A stretch of 64,000 nucleotides of DNA from Asterochloris sp. CNOR1. Its lineage: Eukaryota; Chlorophyta; Trebouxiophyceae; Trebouxiales; Trebouxiaceae. Position numbers and translations under genes: made by a program. Where the stretch lies: the NCBI GenBank assembly GCA_963969365.1, contig OZ017758.1, positions 1,984,001 to 2,048,000 of the forward strand, written 5' to 3'. Positions 15,039-25,329 of the stretch are shown here, piece after piece. How positions within the stretch are numbered: position 1 is the stretch's first letter; each line of letters begins with the position of its first letter. The notes below the pieces were generated by a model. The model searched no databases. It was not told the DNA's origin and saw only the letters and a list, made by a program, of their open reading frames with translations.

Positions 15039-18000
15039 TCAGGCATAGTCGGCACTGTCAGAAGCTGCATCTTCCTCAGATGGCACCTCGCTGCTGTCTG
15101 AGGCCTGCAGCATGAGGCAGTCAGAACATCAGAAGCTATCACCTGAAAGCTTGACAGAGTAATCACATGCGACACAACTGACAACCTGCAGCATCAAACT
15201 TACATACAGAGAGTGAGACCCGCGGCAACTTGTCAGGCAACTGCATTGTCACCTTGGCCCAGCAGAGGAGCTGCATGCCTTGACAAGCAGCACTTAACAC
15301 TAGAGGGGTCTGGCACATGCATCGGACCTGCTGGCAGTCACCTAGTTTGCTGTCAGACCAGCCAAAGAAGCATTACCTTATGATACGCCACAACAACAAT
15401 CATATCAGATGCCTCCTTAGTTGTATGCATCCACAATGAGGCTACCATGGCATGGCATAGGCATGTGCCCAGCCCAGAGGCACTGTCACCAACATCTTCC
15501 ATTCATCACCCCATCTCCAGCCCCTACAGCATTCAGAGGAACACACAGCGCAAGGCTAGGGCAGGCCATGCCGTTGGTACAACCCCTGAGCTGACCTGTA
15601 TCAAGTGCTGGCTGTCCGCTGTGCCGCGCTGCAGGGCAGCTGCATTGAGGCTGTTGCTAGAGCTCTGATGTCGGAGTTGACCCCCAGCAGCCGGCAAGCC
15701 TGCAGGTGACGGCCGCTGCCGACCCTTTGCGACTTTGGCAGCAGGCTTGACTCCACCTTTCTTACTTGTGGCAGGGCCTGCACAGGAGAACTACTTTGCT
15801 GATGGCACGGCATCTCGTCAGGATGGGCATGGCAGGTGTTGCTGTACACGCTCTGAGGAGATCAAGCCACAGCAGCAGCGTTGGGGCCTTGCCTGGGTGA
15901 CGTAACTGCAGTTAGCCTCACCCCGCAGGTATGTTAAGCAGCCTCCCTGCTGAGTCCACGGTGGCACAGTCTGGGCTCTCCTGCTGCAAAGGGGGAACCC
16001 AGGTTGACCCCACTGATGAGAGGCAGTGGTAAACCCAGATGGCCTCCCAGCCCAAGCTGCTGTGAGCTACATGACAGGGGTCCACCAACATGCGCGCCAG
16101 CATGAAGCGTTCACCATTTTTCTGTGCATTCTGTCTGAACTTGGCGTAGCCATTTGCGACATGCTCTTTGGGCACAGAGGTGGGCTGTTTGCTGCCCTCC
16201 TCTGTCTTGTCGCCGGCAACCACCTTGCACTCCTTTTCCTTGCGCTTCCTCATGTTGTACCATTCAAAGGACTCTTTCTTTGAGCCCTTCTCATACACAA
16301 TGCTGCAAAGGATGGCAAGGGTCAGTCGCTGCACGGGGGCGGTGCGCTCGTAAAGGTGACCACTGAACATGCCAGGAGACACGGCCCCCACATGAAAGTG
16401 CACAACACGGCGGCATCAGCTGTGCCAGAGAGAGGGCATGCCGTGAGGGCACATCTCAGGCCCCACACCATGTGGCCCAGATGCTGCCAGGAGTGGGGCA
16501 TGCTGTGGACTGAGCTGATCACTGCCAATTTGCTCAACAAGTGGCTCACCGGTGTGCATCTCTTTCTGTGCTGTACTCCACAATCAGGCCTGGGTACCAG
16601 CCCCCATACTGCACACACGGAAGGGAGACTACAGTCCCAGATGGGCAGTTTTCTTAAAGCTAGCAAAGAATGCCGAGGGCACTGCCAGGGAGGCTGGCCT
16701 GGCATGAGGCAGGCAGGTGCTGCAGGAGCATATGCAGTGTGCACTGGCAGTCTTGCGGCTCCAAAGTCTGGCTCAGGTGCAGTAGTGGGGCCGCCACTGC
16801 CAATGATCAACCTTTGCGTGAGAACTGGCATGTCCCCACAACAGTGCAGGCACAGCTGCTGCATGCCCAGGGGGCTGTGACAGCGTGATCATGCCTCCTC
16901 TCAGCGACCAACCCCCAGATGGTGCATGTCCGGGAAACTCCATCACACTGTCAAGGTGAGTCGCCCGCACCCAGCCGCAGCCTGTGCATGGGCCATGCAG
17001 CATAACGTCAGTGTGCCTCCCCACAGCTGTGCAGCCCCCAAAAGCAGTGCGCACCGACGGCCAATATCGCGAGACCATCTGCCCCACAAACTCGTCAACT
17101 TGGGCTGCCCCCTGACCGGACCCCTTCCCCTCAACTGTGGCTGCAGCTTCCTGCTGCACCCTGCTCCGTTGATGCGGCCGCTGCTCAGCAGGTGCAGCTT
17201 CAGAGGGCTCCTGTCAAACAAAGGCAGAAAATGTCAAGCAGAGGGCCCCAGCCGGGTTGATGCAAAGCGTGATCCTCCCATATGCAGCGCATGCCAGGCA
17301 GCCATGGTGGACAGTGCATGCCACCTGCCTGGCATGCTCGCCAATACAAGGTAAGCCCTGTATTGCAATGGCGCGGTCTGCACGAGCATGGCAGCGTGCT
17401 GGATTCCTGCAGGGTACAGCTCAGTGCTGGCAGCTGCTACTGTAATGATGGGCCCACGCCTGGGCAGACAAGGCAGCAGAGGGCAGCCAACTAGCCCGTG
17501 CTTAGGCACGTGTGGCTGCAGGTGCCCCAGCCTGGTCGTTGCCCCAGTGGTCACGAGTGGCTTAGCCAGACATCTGGTGCATATGTTACATGGGCTTGCA
17601 TCTGTTCAAGCAAGGCAGCTTGCAGGCACTGGTGCGAACAGGCATGCTGCTTCAAGCCAGGCAAAGGGTGGACGCGTTTGTTCCATGCAGGCTGCAGCCA
17701 TGTGCAGGGTAGGGTGTGAGGCGCTCTGTCGTGTGCATGCAGCTCACAAAGTGGTATATGCAGGCTGCAGCTAGGTGCGGGGTGCAAGCTGAAAGTGCGT
17801 TGTTCTGCTGTAGAGGCGCATGCAGCCATCAACGTGCCTTGCGTTTCTTGGATGCTTTGCTTCCGCCTTTGGCCTTGGGCCCTCCCCCAGCAGCACCCGC
17901 AAAAGGCGTCCCAGGGATGGCGGACTTGGGCTTGGCTTTGGTGCCCGACCGGCTTTTGGGGGCCGGTGGCACATAGTCCGCCTCAAACTGCGCTGCCGCC

Positions 18001-19032
18001 GTCGATGCCCTAGCACTGCAGGCAGCAGGGCCAGGCACACTTGCTTGGCTGGCATGCCCGGCAGAGCTCCCCTGCAATGGCCTAAACTGCGGACAAAGTG
18101 TGAGGGGCTGCCACATCTGTAGACGAAGCCATGCAGACAGAAGCAGGCGATGCGGTGGGCCTCAATATATGCAACTGCAGCAGCAGGCGGTGTCCACTGC
18201 TCTGCCCACCCCATGCAGGCTTTATGCAGCGCATGGCCCCACCGTTTGGGCTGCGCCGCTCCCTTCTCGAAACTCTGCAGAATCCTTTGGTGCGCCTCCT
18301 CGCTGATCTGGAACTCCATCTTCAGCTTAGACAACAGGATCTCATGCTCCTGCACAATATGAGGTCAGTTTACCAGCAGCAATAATTGGGCTGGGAATGG
18401 TCGTGCTTCTGCTTCTGCAAAACAGTATCCAGGTTCGAGCTTAGGAGTCAAGCCTGTGCATATTGCTTTGCATAGAATAGCTCCGTCACAATCTCGTGCT
18501 GCTGCAGAATGCATGAGAGGGCCAGTTGCACAGCACAACAGATGCAGCTGCAGCCTCGTTCGGTACCCTGCGCATAGGTGACAAACCCCAAAGAGCTCCA
18601 GCCTGGACAGCAGCATCATAACCTCCTTCACAACACGTCCCTGACAGATGACGAGCAAATGCGTGCCCATGCACAACATCAACGAGCTCAGCCTGGGTAG
18701 CAGCAGCGTGCTGCTGCGCATGCAAGCATAAGCTAAGGTGGACTCAACAGTTGGAATTGCTTCAGGAAGCCTGTCCCAGTTAACCTTGCATGGAATGAGA
18801 GCAACAGGCATGTCATCTGAGGGTGGTGTGGGGCAAGGCGTGGAGAACCAGTGTGTGCTGGAAAGGCACAGGTTTGCCGCATGCAGCCGGGACTGCCCAG
18901 GTGCTGAGCAGCATACGTGCATTGCCATGTTGATGAGGCCGGACTCACCAGCTCGCGGGGGTATGGCAGGCACTGCAGCACCTTGCCATATGCTGTCTCC
19001 CGCATCTGCACAAGCCCAGCCTCCACCTGCAT
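15039..19032 (-). CDS. ENT-Tudor domain protein (EMSY-like chromatin reader)
   Basis: Exons supported by phase: 18949-19032, 18243-18349, 17838-18015, 17055-17210, 16550-16608, one starting at 16302, 15596-15777 and 15039-15104. The start at 19032 leads into an ENT domain split over two exons: QMRETAYGKVLQCL, then EHEILLSKLKMEFQISEEAH. A Lys/Ala/Pro-rich nuclear-type linker ends KKRK. A Tudor/Agenet fold follows: DEFVGQMVSRYWPS, GGWYPGLIVEYSTERDAHR, IVYEKGSKKESFEWYN. The protein ends in a Ser/Asp/Glu-rich tail. Plant EMSY-like proteins have the same order and bind methylated histone H3. Joining ENT to Tudor needs a GC-AG intron (donor AAG|GCACGT at 17837); if it is not used, the ENT part stops at 17829 as a separate small protein. 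The 3' limit of the exon starting at 16302 is unresolved. Confidence 0.75.
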
Positions 19033-19383
19033 GGCTGTCCTGCCTCAGCAGGGACCCCGCGCTGCTGTGGCCAGGGCCGGGAGATCTGCAGGGGCACATG
19101 CAACCGGTACTGCAGCCTGAGCTGGCCTCATGAGAGTCTGAGGAGTTGCTCTGCATTAGTGGGTTGCAGGTGGGCAGCACTACCTGTTTGGGACCTCCCC
19201 TGTGATTCCGCGATGGGACAAGTACGGTGCAGCTCAGGCAGCACCTCTGGCAGTCCCACCAGGAGCCTTTCAGGCCCTCAGTGATGCACAGGCAGGAAGA
19301 TCTCTGCTGGCTTTTTCCTGAATCCTTTTTTCTGCGACTAGGTTTCCCTCTAGGTGCCGCGCTCTGGTGACTATCCAGCAATC
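19033..19383. promoter_or_regulatory. divergent upstream region, ENT-Tudor / F5/8C genes
   Basis: About 350 bases between two divergent starts. Any F-box exon of the plus-strand gene would be expected here or further up; I found no F-box-like frame. No other element is seen. Confidence 0.3.
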
Positions 19384-20596
19384 ATGAATGCCATGATGTT
19401 CCTGCAACGGCACGAACTTCGGAGGTTGGGCTTCTATTTTGCAACGGAAGAAACGTACACACCTGAAGGAGTACTGCAGCTGCCAGCCTGGTCCCAGCCT
19501 TTAGTGGTGCATCCTGTTGATGCAAGCTCGACTGATGCTCATGATCAGGGGCCTCAAAACCTGCTGCGAGATGACAATCAGTTCTGGAGCAGCACTGGCT
19601 CTGACAGCCAGGACAGCAATGAGTGGCTGCAGCTCCGATGTGAAGGCCTCTGTTGTGTGCAAGCTGTGCAAATTCAGGGCTTCAGAGCAAACTTCCAGCC
19701 TGGGTGGGCTGAGCAATCAGATGTGCACTTCAGATGTTTCCATGCGTGCTGCACAAGCAAGGGCATGCAAAGCTTGCCAATGCGTGCACAGGCAAGAGCA
19801 GGCAATCTTGCCAATGCACAAGCCCGCTGTGCTATGGAGGGTGGTGTAAGGCAGGCTGTGCTGATTCTGCTCCTCTGAATGGTTCAGGGGCCCTGTATAT
19901 CCCCCCAAACAGGTGTCTGTGGATGCTGGCACCACAGAGAATCGCTTGGAGGAGATCTGCCCACCGCATAAAATGGCTGTCACTGACGCCATGCAGGCAT
20001 TTCAGGTGTCAGGGGTGTCCGGCCCCTGCTGCACCATCAGAGTGAGTGTCGGTCATGCTGAGGGCCAGCTGGCAGCAGAGGTTGCCATTCAGGGAAGCAG
20101 GAAGCATACTGCAGTGATTTTGCATGCCAGGCAGGCGGGCCAGCCATGACATGCCACCTGACTTGGAGATGAGAGCGCGCTGTCGTATGATGCTGCCCAC
20201 TGGACCGGGCACAACTGCCTGGCTGTCCAAGCACGGCGGCAGCTCGACTGAAGCAGCGCCAGGGTGCTGAAGCTGCCTCAAGGCCTCACCTTGTGTGCCC
20301 CTGCAAACCAGACCTGAGTGGTCGGCGTGATGGCCACACTGCTGTTACTGAGCACCAAGTTGCAGGCTCACATGCCTTACACCCCTCCCCCACATGCAGC
20401 TACACTCTGGAGGGGACAAGCAAGTGCTACTGTGGTGCTGCAGATCAACCTGCACGGCAAAGCTCAGCAGCAGCACATGGACCGTCGCTGGTACATAGCC
20501 CTGCGGCAGGTCAAGGTGTTGGGCAGGCGGCTGGACCCAGCTGAGATCCGCCGGCTGCAGCTGCAGGCGCCGCCCCGCCAGCAGGCTGACTGGTAA
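19384..20596 (+). CDS. F5/8 type C domain protein similar to plant At4g00755
   Basis: Three exons in phase: 19384-19845, 19913-20041, 20366-20596; 273 residues. The pattern WSSTGSDSQDSNEWLQL, then VQIQGFRANFQPGW, then ENRLEEI and VLQINLHGKAQQQHMDRRWY with ALRQVKVLGR is that of the plant At4g00755 family: a galactose-binding-like F5/8C (discoidin) fold behind an N-terminal F-box. WSS, FQPG and the closing VKVLGR strand are the conserved points. No F-box is visible at the N-terminus, so either an upstream exon is missing from the model or the alga lacks it. The open frame continues upstream of the ATG to an acceptor-like CTCTAG at 19353, which favours a missing 5' exon. If an F-box exists, the protein would be an SCF substrate adaptor. 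An antisense gene fragment lies in intron 2. Confidence 0.75.
20205..20345 (-). pseudogene. antisense exon fragment copied from the 33.3-kb gene
   Basis: On the minus strand this segment reads like the start of the large exon at 33297: acceptor-like sequence, then EALRQLQHPGAAS against EALRQSQHPGTAS, followed by the shared block GACAGCCAGGCAG. By eye identity is about 75% over ~135 bases. It lies antisense in intron 2 of the F5/8C gene and its frame soon ends, so it is a copied fragment rather than a gene. Confidence 0.65.
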
Positions 20597-21297
20597 CGCT
20601 TGCTGTCCATCTAGACCGCGACCACCAGCAGGCCTGTCTCATTGTGGCTTCACAGGCCAGTCCGTGGGCTGCAGGGGCCGTAGTACAGCACCGTTGAGCA
20701 CCCCACATGGCGCATCTGGGGGAGGTCGCCTGTTCCTCGCAGCGTCTCATGATGCTGGAGCTCTAGAATGTGACTTCCCAGATACAGCTGCTGTCTGAGA
20801 GCCAGCTACAGTATGAGCAGAAAGGAGACTGAGAGGACTTGTAACAGCAAGCAGCAGGCGTTGCATGTCACGCATGCAGAGCCTGGCCCCATGACGCCTG
20901 CCTGCTTTGCACAATACATTTAGAAACGCATTGGCACAATCCACCTGTCAAAATTGCCTGACATGGTTGACACTATGACTGACATTCATTCAAGGAAGGC
21001 AGAATGCAGAGGATTTGCATGTCATGGGGGCCTGAGATGACTGAAAATGTGACTGTTATGGCCAGAGTACGACCAGACTGTAAACAACTGCCTGAGAGCA
21101 TCACTTCTGCTTAGGGACATTCAGGAAGTGACAGTGGTCGATTTGGAAAGGGTGGATGCTGGACATAGACAGCTAGCAGATTGTCCAGGACTACACTGGC
21201 CCAGATGTTCAAAGAGGGAAATTTCACAGAAACGGAGGGCACTGTGGCATCTCGTAACTGGCAGAGCCGCACAGGTGGTCAGCAGTGAAGTGTGAGC
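20597..21297. other. intergenic spacer
   Basis: Downstream of the F5/8C gene. Short minus frames end without splice or domain support. No repeats or RNA genes are seen. Confidence 0.35.
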
Positions 21298-22137
21298 TTA
21301 GCGGTGGGGCCGGCCTACCGACTGGCCGTGCTGTGCTGTTCTGGCAGGCACGTTGGCTTGTGGGAAAAGTGTGCCAGGCATCTGGCCTGCTGGAGCCTGC
21401 TGCTGGGGCTGAAGCATTGGCAGACCCAGGTGAAACGGCTGCAGCCATGGGTCATCAAACATCCATGCTGGCATGGGCAGGGGAGGTGGGGATCCTGCAT
21501 CCAGCGCTGCAGCTGCGCCGAACAGGGGTACCGCATGGCCAGGCATCAGAGCAGGGCCGCCCTGCGGTAGAGCAGTCTGTGCTGCGCCCCTGCCAAACAG
21601 GGGTGCCGCGTGGGCAGGCATCAGGGTGGGGGTGCCCTGCGGCAGAGCAGTCTGTGCCGCACCCCTGCCAAATAGGTGTGCCGCGTAGGCGGGCACAGGG
21701 ACAGGGGGGACCTGCAGCAGAGCAGCCTGCGCTGGACCCCTGCCAAACAGGGGTTCCGCATGGGCAGGCATGGGGGCGAATGTTCCCTGCAGCAGAGCAG
21801 CCTGCGCCGCCCTCCTGCCATGGTAGGTGGCCGCGTGGGCAGGCATGGGGCCAGGTGCTCCCTGCAGCAGAGCCGCCTGCGCTGCCCTCCTGCCAATGAA
21901 GGTGGCTGCATTGGCAGGCATGGGGGCAGGGGCTTCCTGCTGCAGAGGACCCTGTGCTGGGCCCCTGTCTCCCACTGGGCCCCTGCCTCCCAAGCGGCGG
22001 CCTTGGGCCCGTTGCATGCCTATGTGGCCCCAATGAGCCACACTTGCACAGGTGGAGGCAGGCTGGTGCCTGCAGCATGCAGGCAAAGCATCAATGTGCA
22101 ACCCATGGCACAAGGTACTGGCTGCTGCGTCGGTCAA
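21298..22137 (-). CDS. candidate low-complexity protein built on 75-bp tandem repeats
   Basis: A 279-codon minus frame runs uninterrupted through the 75-bp tandem array, giving 25-residue units of the type FGRGAAQTALPQGTPTLMPA. It ends in a non-repetitive tail (PAWMFDDPWLQPFHLGLP). Because the unit is a multiple of three, plus-strand frames are also open here (for example 21285-21899), so openness alone proves little. No known domain, signal peptide or splice context supports it. It lies downstream of the RBR gene on the same strand and could also be non-coding. If expressed, it would be a Pro/Ala/Met-rich disordered protein. Confidence 0.3.
   Translation of the reverse strand: MTDAAASTLCHGLHIDALPACCRHQPASTCASVAHWGHIGMQRAQGRRLGGRGPVGDRGPAQGPLQQEAPAPMPANAATFIGRRAAQAALLQGAPGPMPAHAATYHGRRAAQAALLQGTFAPMPAHAEPLFGRGPAQAALLQVPPVPVPAYAAHLFGRGAAQTALPQGTPTLMPAHAAPLFGRGAAQTALPQGGPALMPGHAVPLFGAAAALDAGSPPPLPMPAWMFDDPWLQPFHLGLPMLQPQQQAPAGQMPGTLFPQANVPARTAQHGQSVGRPHR
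21531..21980. repeat. 75-bp tandem repeat, six copies
   Basis: Units begin at 21531, 21606, 21681, 21756, 21831 and 21906, each opening with CCGC or CTGC followed by GGCAGGCA and containing the CTGC(A/G)GCAGAGC(A/C)G core. Copies differ by substitutions but keep a length of exactly 75, so the reading frame is preserved. Confidence 0.9.
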
Positions 22138-22412
22138 TTGTTGACATCAGGATGGACACAGTGTGGAGCTGCATTCAGGCAAGGGACTGCAAGCTGAAGC
22201 AGCTGAGGCAGAGCGGCAGTGAAGGGCAGCCCCACAACTTGGCTATGACGCGAATCCCAGACAGAACCTTTAGGCACCCCAGCTCTGCCGCTGCCAGGCT
22301 CTTAGCAATGTAGGAGCCAGTGACAGGTGCTCAACACAACACAGCTTCACTAACAGTGCACAGTGCCTGAAACAGAACACCATCCAGCAGTGTCAGAGAC
22401 ATGGCAGGGGTC
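22138..22412. other. spacer downstream of the RBR gene
   Basis: Holds the RBR 3' end or UTR. No TGTAA is seen on the minus strand and no other feature is visible. Confidence 0.3.
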
Positions 22413-25041
22413 TCACTGGTGCGCAACAGTCGCCTCTCCACAATCCCAGCAGCTCTCCTGGTGGCACACTGCGCACACGACAAAGGCGCAGCCCCCATTT
22501 TTCTGCTGCCATGCCCCACACCTGTGCAGCTCATCGGCAGCGGTCAGAGCTGCACAGCAGCCAGGTCGATGCTGCAGCGGGAAGAGCAGCGCTGGAGCTG
22601 CCAGCCTCAGGGCTTTGTGCCACAAGCCAGACACAAAGTTGGGGTGGTGCTTGGCCAAACACACGTGTAATTCTGCAGCAGACCCGCCGATATCTGCAGC
22701 AGGCAATCTACAGCAGTTGTCAACAACAAGGGACAAGTCTACCTAGGGCAATCTCTGGTGCGATTTTTCTTCCTGTAAGCCTCAAAGTTTTTGTCGGCCT
22801 CTGACTCGCCCTTTTGCCGGTGGTGCTCGTCGCAGTGCATGCCATCATGCCTGCACAGGCCGAGGTGTACAGCTGAGTGTACATCCGTGTCCATGCTGGG
22901 TGCTCAACACCCTGCCATATGTGAAGGCGTTGGCAGTCAATTGGAGGCTGACATTGCAGAATCAGGGGCTGCACACATTGCAAGCTTGTTGGTTGCCTGC
23001 GGCACAGGAAGCATCCCGGAGTTTGAAAGTGGGCTGTGCAAGGCGGGCCAGCCCTGAACACACTTGTTTGACGGCTGAAAGTGCATGCAGCACAGGGGGA
23101 ACTGAGAATTGCTCTGGAGCACTTCCAGCCCTGAACAAACCCATTTTATGGCTGAACGGGCATGCAGCACAGAGGATACTGAGCGTTGGTCTGTAAGCAC
23201 TCAAGCTCACCAGGCCACCTTGCAGTCCTTGCACCAGTTGTGGCTGCAGATGTTGCACACCAGTCGTGGCGAGTCATCCACACCTGCAGCAGCAAGTGGG
23301 GCCTTGGGGAGTGCTGCTCAAGGAGCCAGCAACAGTGCTCGCTGAATTGTGCCCTACATTTCTGCTTTCATACACACAAAGACATGCTGTAGCAACAAGC
23401 TGAGGTTCTAAAGCCCTATCTGCGTTTCAGCTGGTGCTGGAAGCTGAGGGGCACTTTCAGTGAGAGACCTCAGCTCACCTCCAGCCACTGCGAGGCCCTC
23501 ACATCCAGGCTGCGGGCAGTTCACCAGTGACTTGTCCTTGGCTGCTGCAGCCTGCACAACATCAAAGGTCTCCTGGGCGATTTGGCGCTGAGCCACTAGC
23601 ACGGCAATGTCTCCATCACCTGCACAGTAGCATTTGCCTAGAACAGGAGCATGCAGTAGGCCTGGGAGCAGCAGGCGGCCCGGCAGGACGTTGCAGATAT
23701 GCCGCTGTGAGGCCCTGATTGCACCCTGGCCAACCTCACCTGGAGAAATATATGCAGACACCGCACCCTGCAACAGCCTCAGCTGTGCAGGACCTCTACG
23801 CATGAAGGTGAAGGGACATGCACAGCATGCGCTTGCTATGCGGTATGAGCTGCACATGCACCCTGCAGCATCTTAAGCACCGCTTAGCGTCAAACCTGAA
23901 CAGGCATGCACAGCATGCACATGCTGTGCACGCTGCTCTGCATCAGCATCCTGCAGCATTAGGAGCAGTGCAGGCCCTTCTACTTGCCACAGCCCAACTC
24001 TGCAGAAAACCCACCTGCAGGCCTTTTAGGTCTACTTGTCCATCCCCTGAACAGTTGCTGCCGGCACAGAGGACCATAGAGGCACTATGCTCTCCCTGAC
24101 TCCACCTTTAAAGTCACCCAGCCGCAAACCTCTCGTGCTATACACAACCAGGACTGCCTGACTTTGCTGCTTTTTGCAACCCCCACACACCACCAGCCTG
24201 CCCACCTGCAAGCTTTTCCGCAGATATTCCTCCATTTGATTTCCATCCAGGAGGCGCACCACATCAGAGTCTAGTCTACAGCACCACTGCACAGCAGGAC
24301 CGCCCCCTGCAGCCACCTTGAGCAGGCTGCAGCGCGCGCAGGGCGGGTCTGCGCCGGCCTTGCACACGGGGCACAGGAGGGGCAGGTCGTTGGACCTGCA
24401 GAGGGAATGGAAGGGCCTGCAGTGAAGAGTATAGTGCCGAGGTGAATTGAGCTGCATGGATGTGTCTCCAGTCTCCTTTCAGGCCTGTGCTGTGGCCTGC
24501 GGTGTGGCAAAGTCAGCTCTGTCATATGGCCTGCCCAGGCAGACTGTCCAAGCAAGATGCCACTGGTTGTGCAGGATCGGCAGCCTTTCTGATGGTGCTG
24601 CATACAGCTTCAGCATGACACACCTGACAGCACTGAGCACCATGGCCTGTGCGCCCTCTCTGCAGAAGGAGTGCCCACACACTGTCACTGTGAATCTTTC
24701 CTCTGGTGGCAGCAGATGGTCATCGCAGCAGATGCAGCAGTGGAATGACCCCTGCAGCTGCTTTTCACTTGGGTCTGCCAATGCCAGCTGGATTCCTGCA
24801 GCAAGGCAGTCAATCCGCTTGGGTTCGCAATCCAACATCCATGCAAATGCTGCTTACCCTGGGTGCTGCAAAGGTCCACATCTGCGTCCCTGATATCATT
24901 TCTGGTAGGTAACTGTGGTTTTGGTACACACACGAACTCCTCCCCTTGGGGTGGCTCTCGGGGTGGCTTATGGAGCTTCCGCCGTTTCACAGGTGGGTCA
25001 CCCTGTGATGCTGTGAGATCGATGACTGTCCTGATGTCCAT
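22413..25041 (-). CDS. RBR (RING-between-RING) E3 ubiquitin ligase with N-terminal SIM-like motif
   Basis: Seven exons in phase: 24858-25041, 24624-24795, 24206-24395, 23479-23587, 23211-23283, 22743-22850, 22413-22521; 314 residues. Start at 25041 gives VIDLT at residues 6-10, followed by acidic/Lys-rich sequence, a SUMO-interaction-like motif. RING1: CCICCDDH, VCGHSFCREG, then LPLLCPVC; the second Cys of the FCxxC pair is Gly. The between-ring domain follows: NCPQPGCEGL, LVCNICSHNWCKDCKVAW, HDGMHCDEHH and the linker KNFEAYRKKN. RING2 is CPRCGAWQQKNGGCAFVVC with AVCHQESCWDCG; the Cys after GG is the position of the catalytic thioester cysteine of the family. The family transfers ubiquitin through that cysteine. 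The protein is short for an RBR (usually 400-600 residues). SIM recognition of SUMOylated targets is inferred. Confidence 0.88.
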
Positions 25042-25329
25042 CTGGGATGGCAACAGGTTTCCAAGAAGGTAAATGTGAACTCGCCGGGGAGAATGCATCT
25101 GACGGGCAACCTCACATTTTCGAAGGTTGATGCTGCAGCAAACACTTGGCAAGCAATTTAAGACATCGTCAGCTGGCTTGAAAGCTTGAGTGGCAGGGCT
25201 GTTGCGCAATCCCTTTGTCAGCCGGCTCTGTGGCTGTCCCTGGTTTGGTGGCACCTGCTCACGTGAGCAGTTGCATTCAGCAGGCTGGCCTAGAGCAGGG
25301 TCAAACAAATCCAATAACACCTTAGGTCT
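25042..25329. promoter_or_regulatory. divergent upstream region, RBR / NiCoT-like genes
   Basis: About 290 bases between divergent starts, short enough to be a shared promoter region. The minus frame is open upstream of the RBR start and ends in CATCCCAG just before the ATG, so an additional 5' exon of the RBR gene is possible. No motif is identified. Confidence 0.35.

Noticed and set aside
18738-19133. Plus frame opposite the ENT exons as a possible F-box exon
   Set aside because: Antisense to the ENT domain and lacks any F-box pattern.
21285-21899. 204-codon plus frame across the 75-bp repeats
   Set aside because: Any frame stays open through a 75-bp unit; the minus frame is longer and extends into non-repeat sequence, so the plus one was not called.
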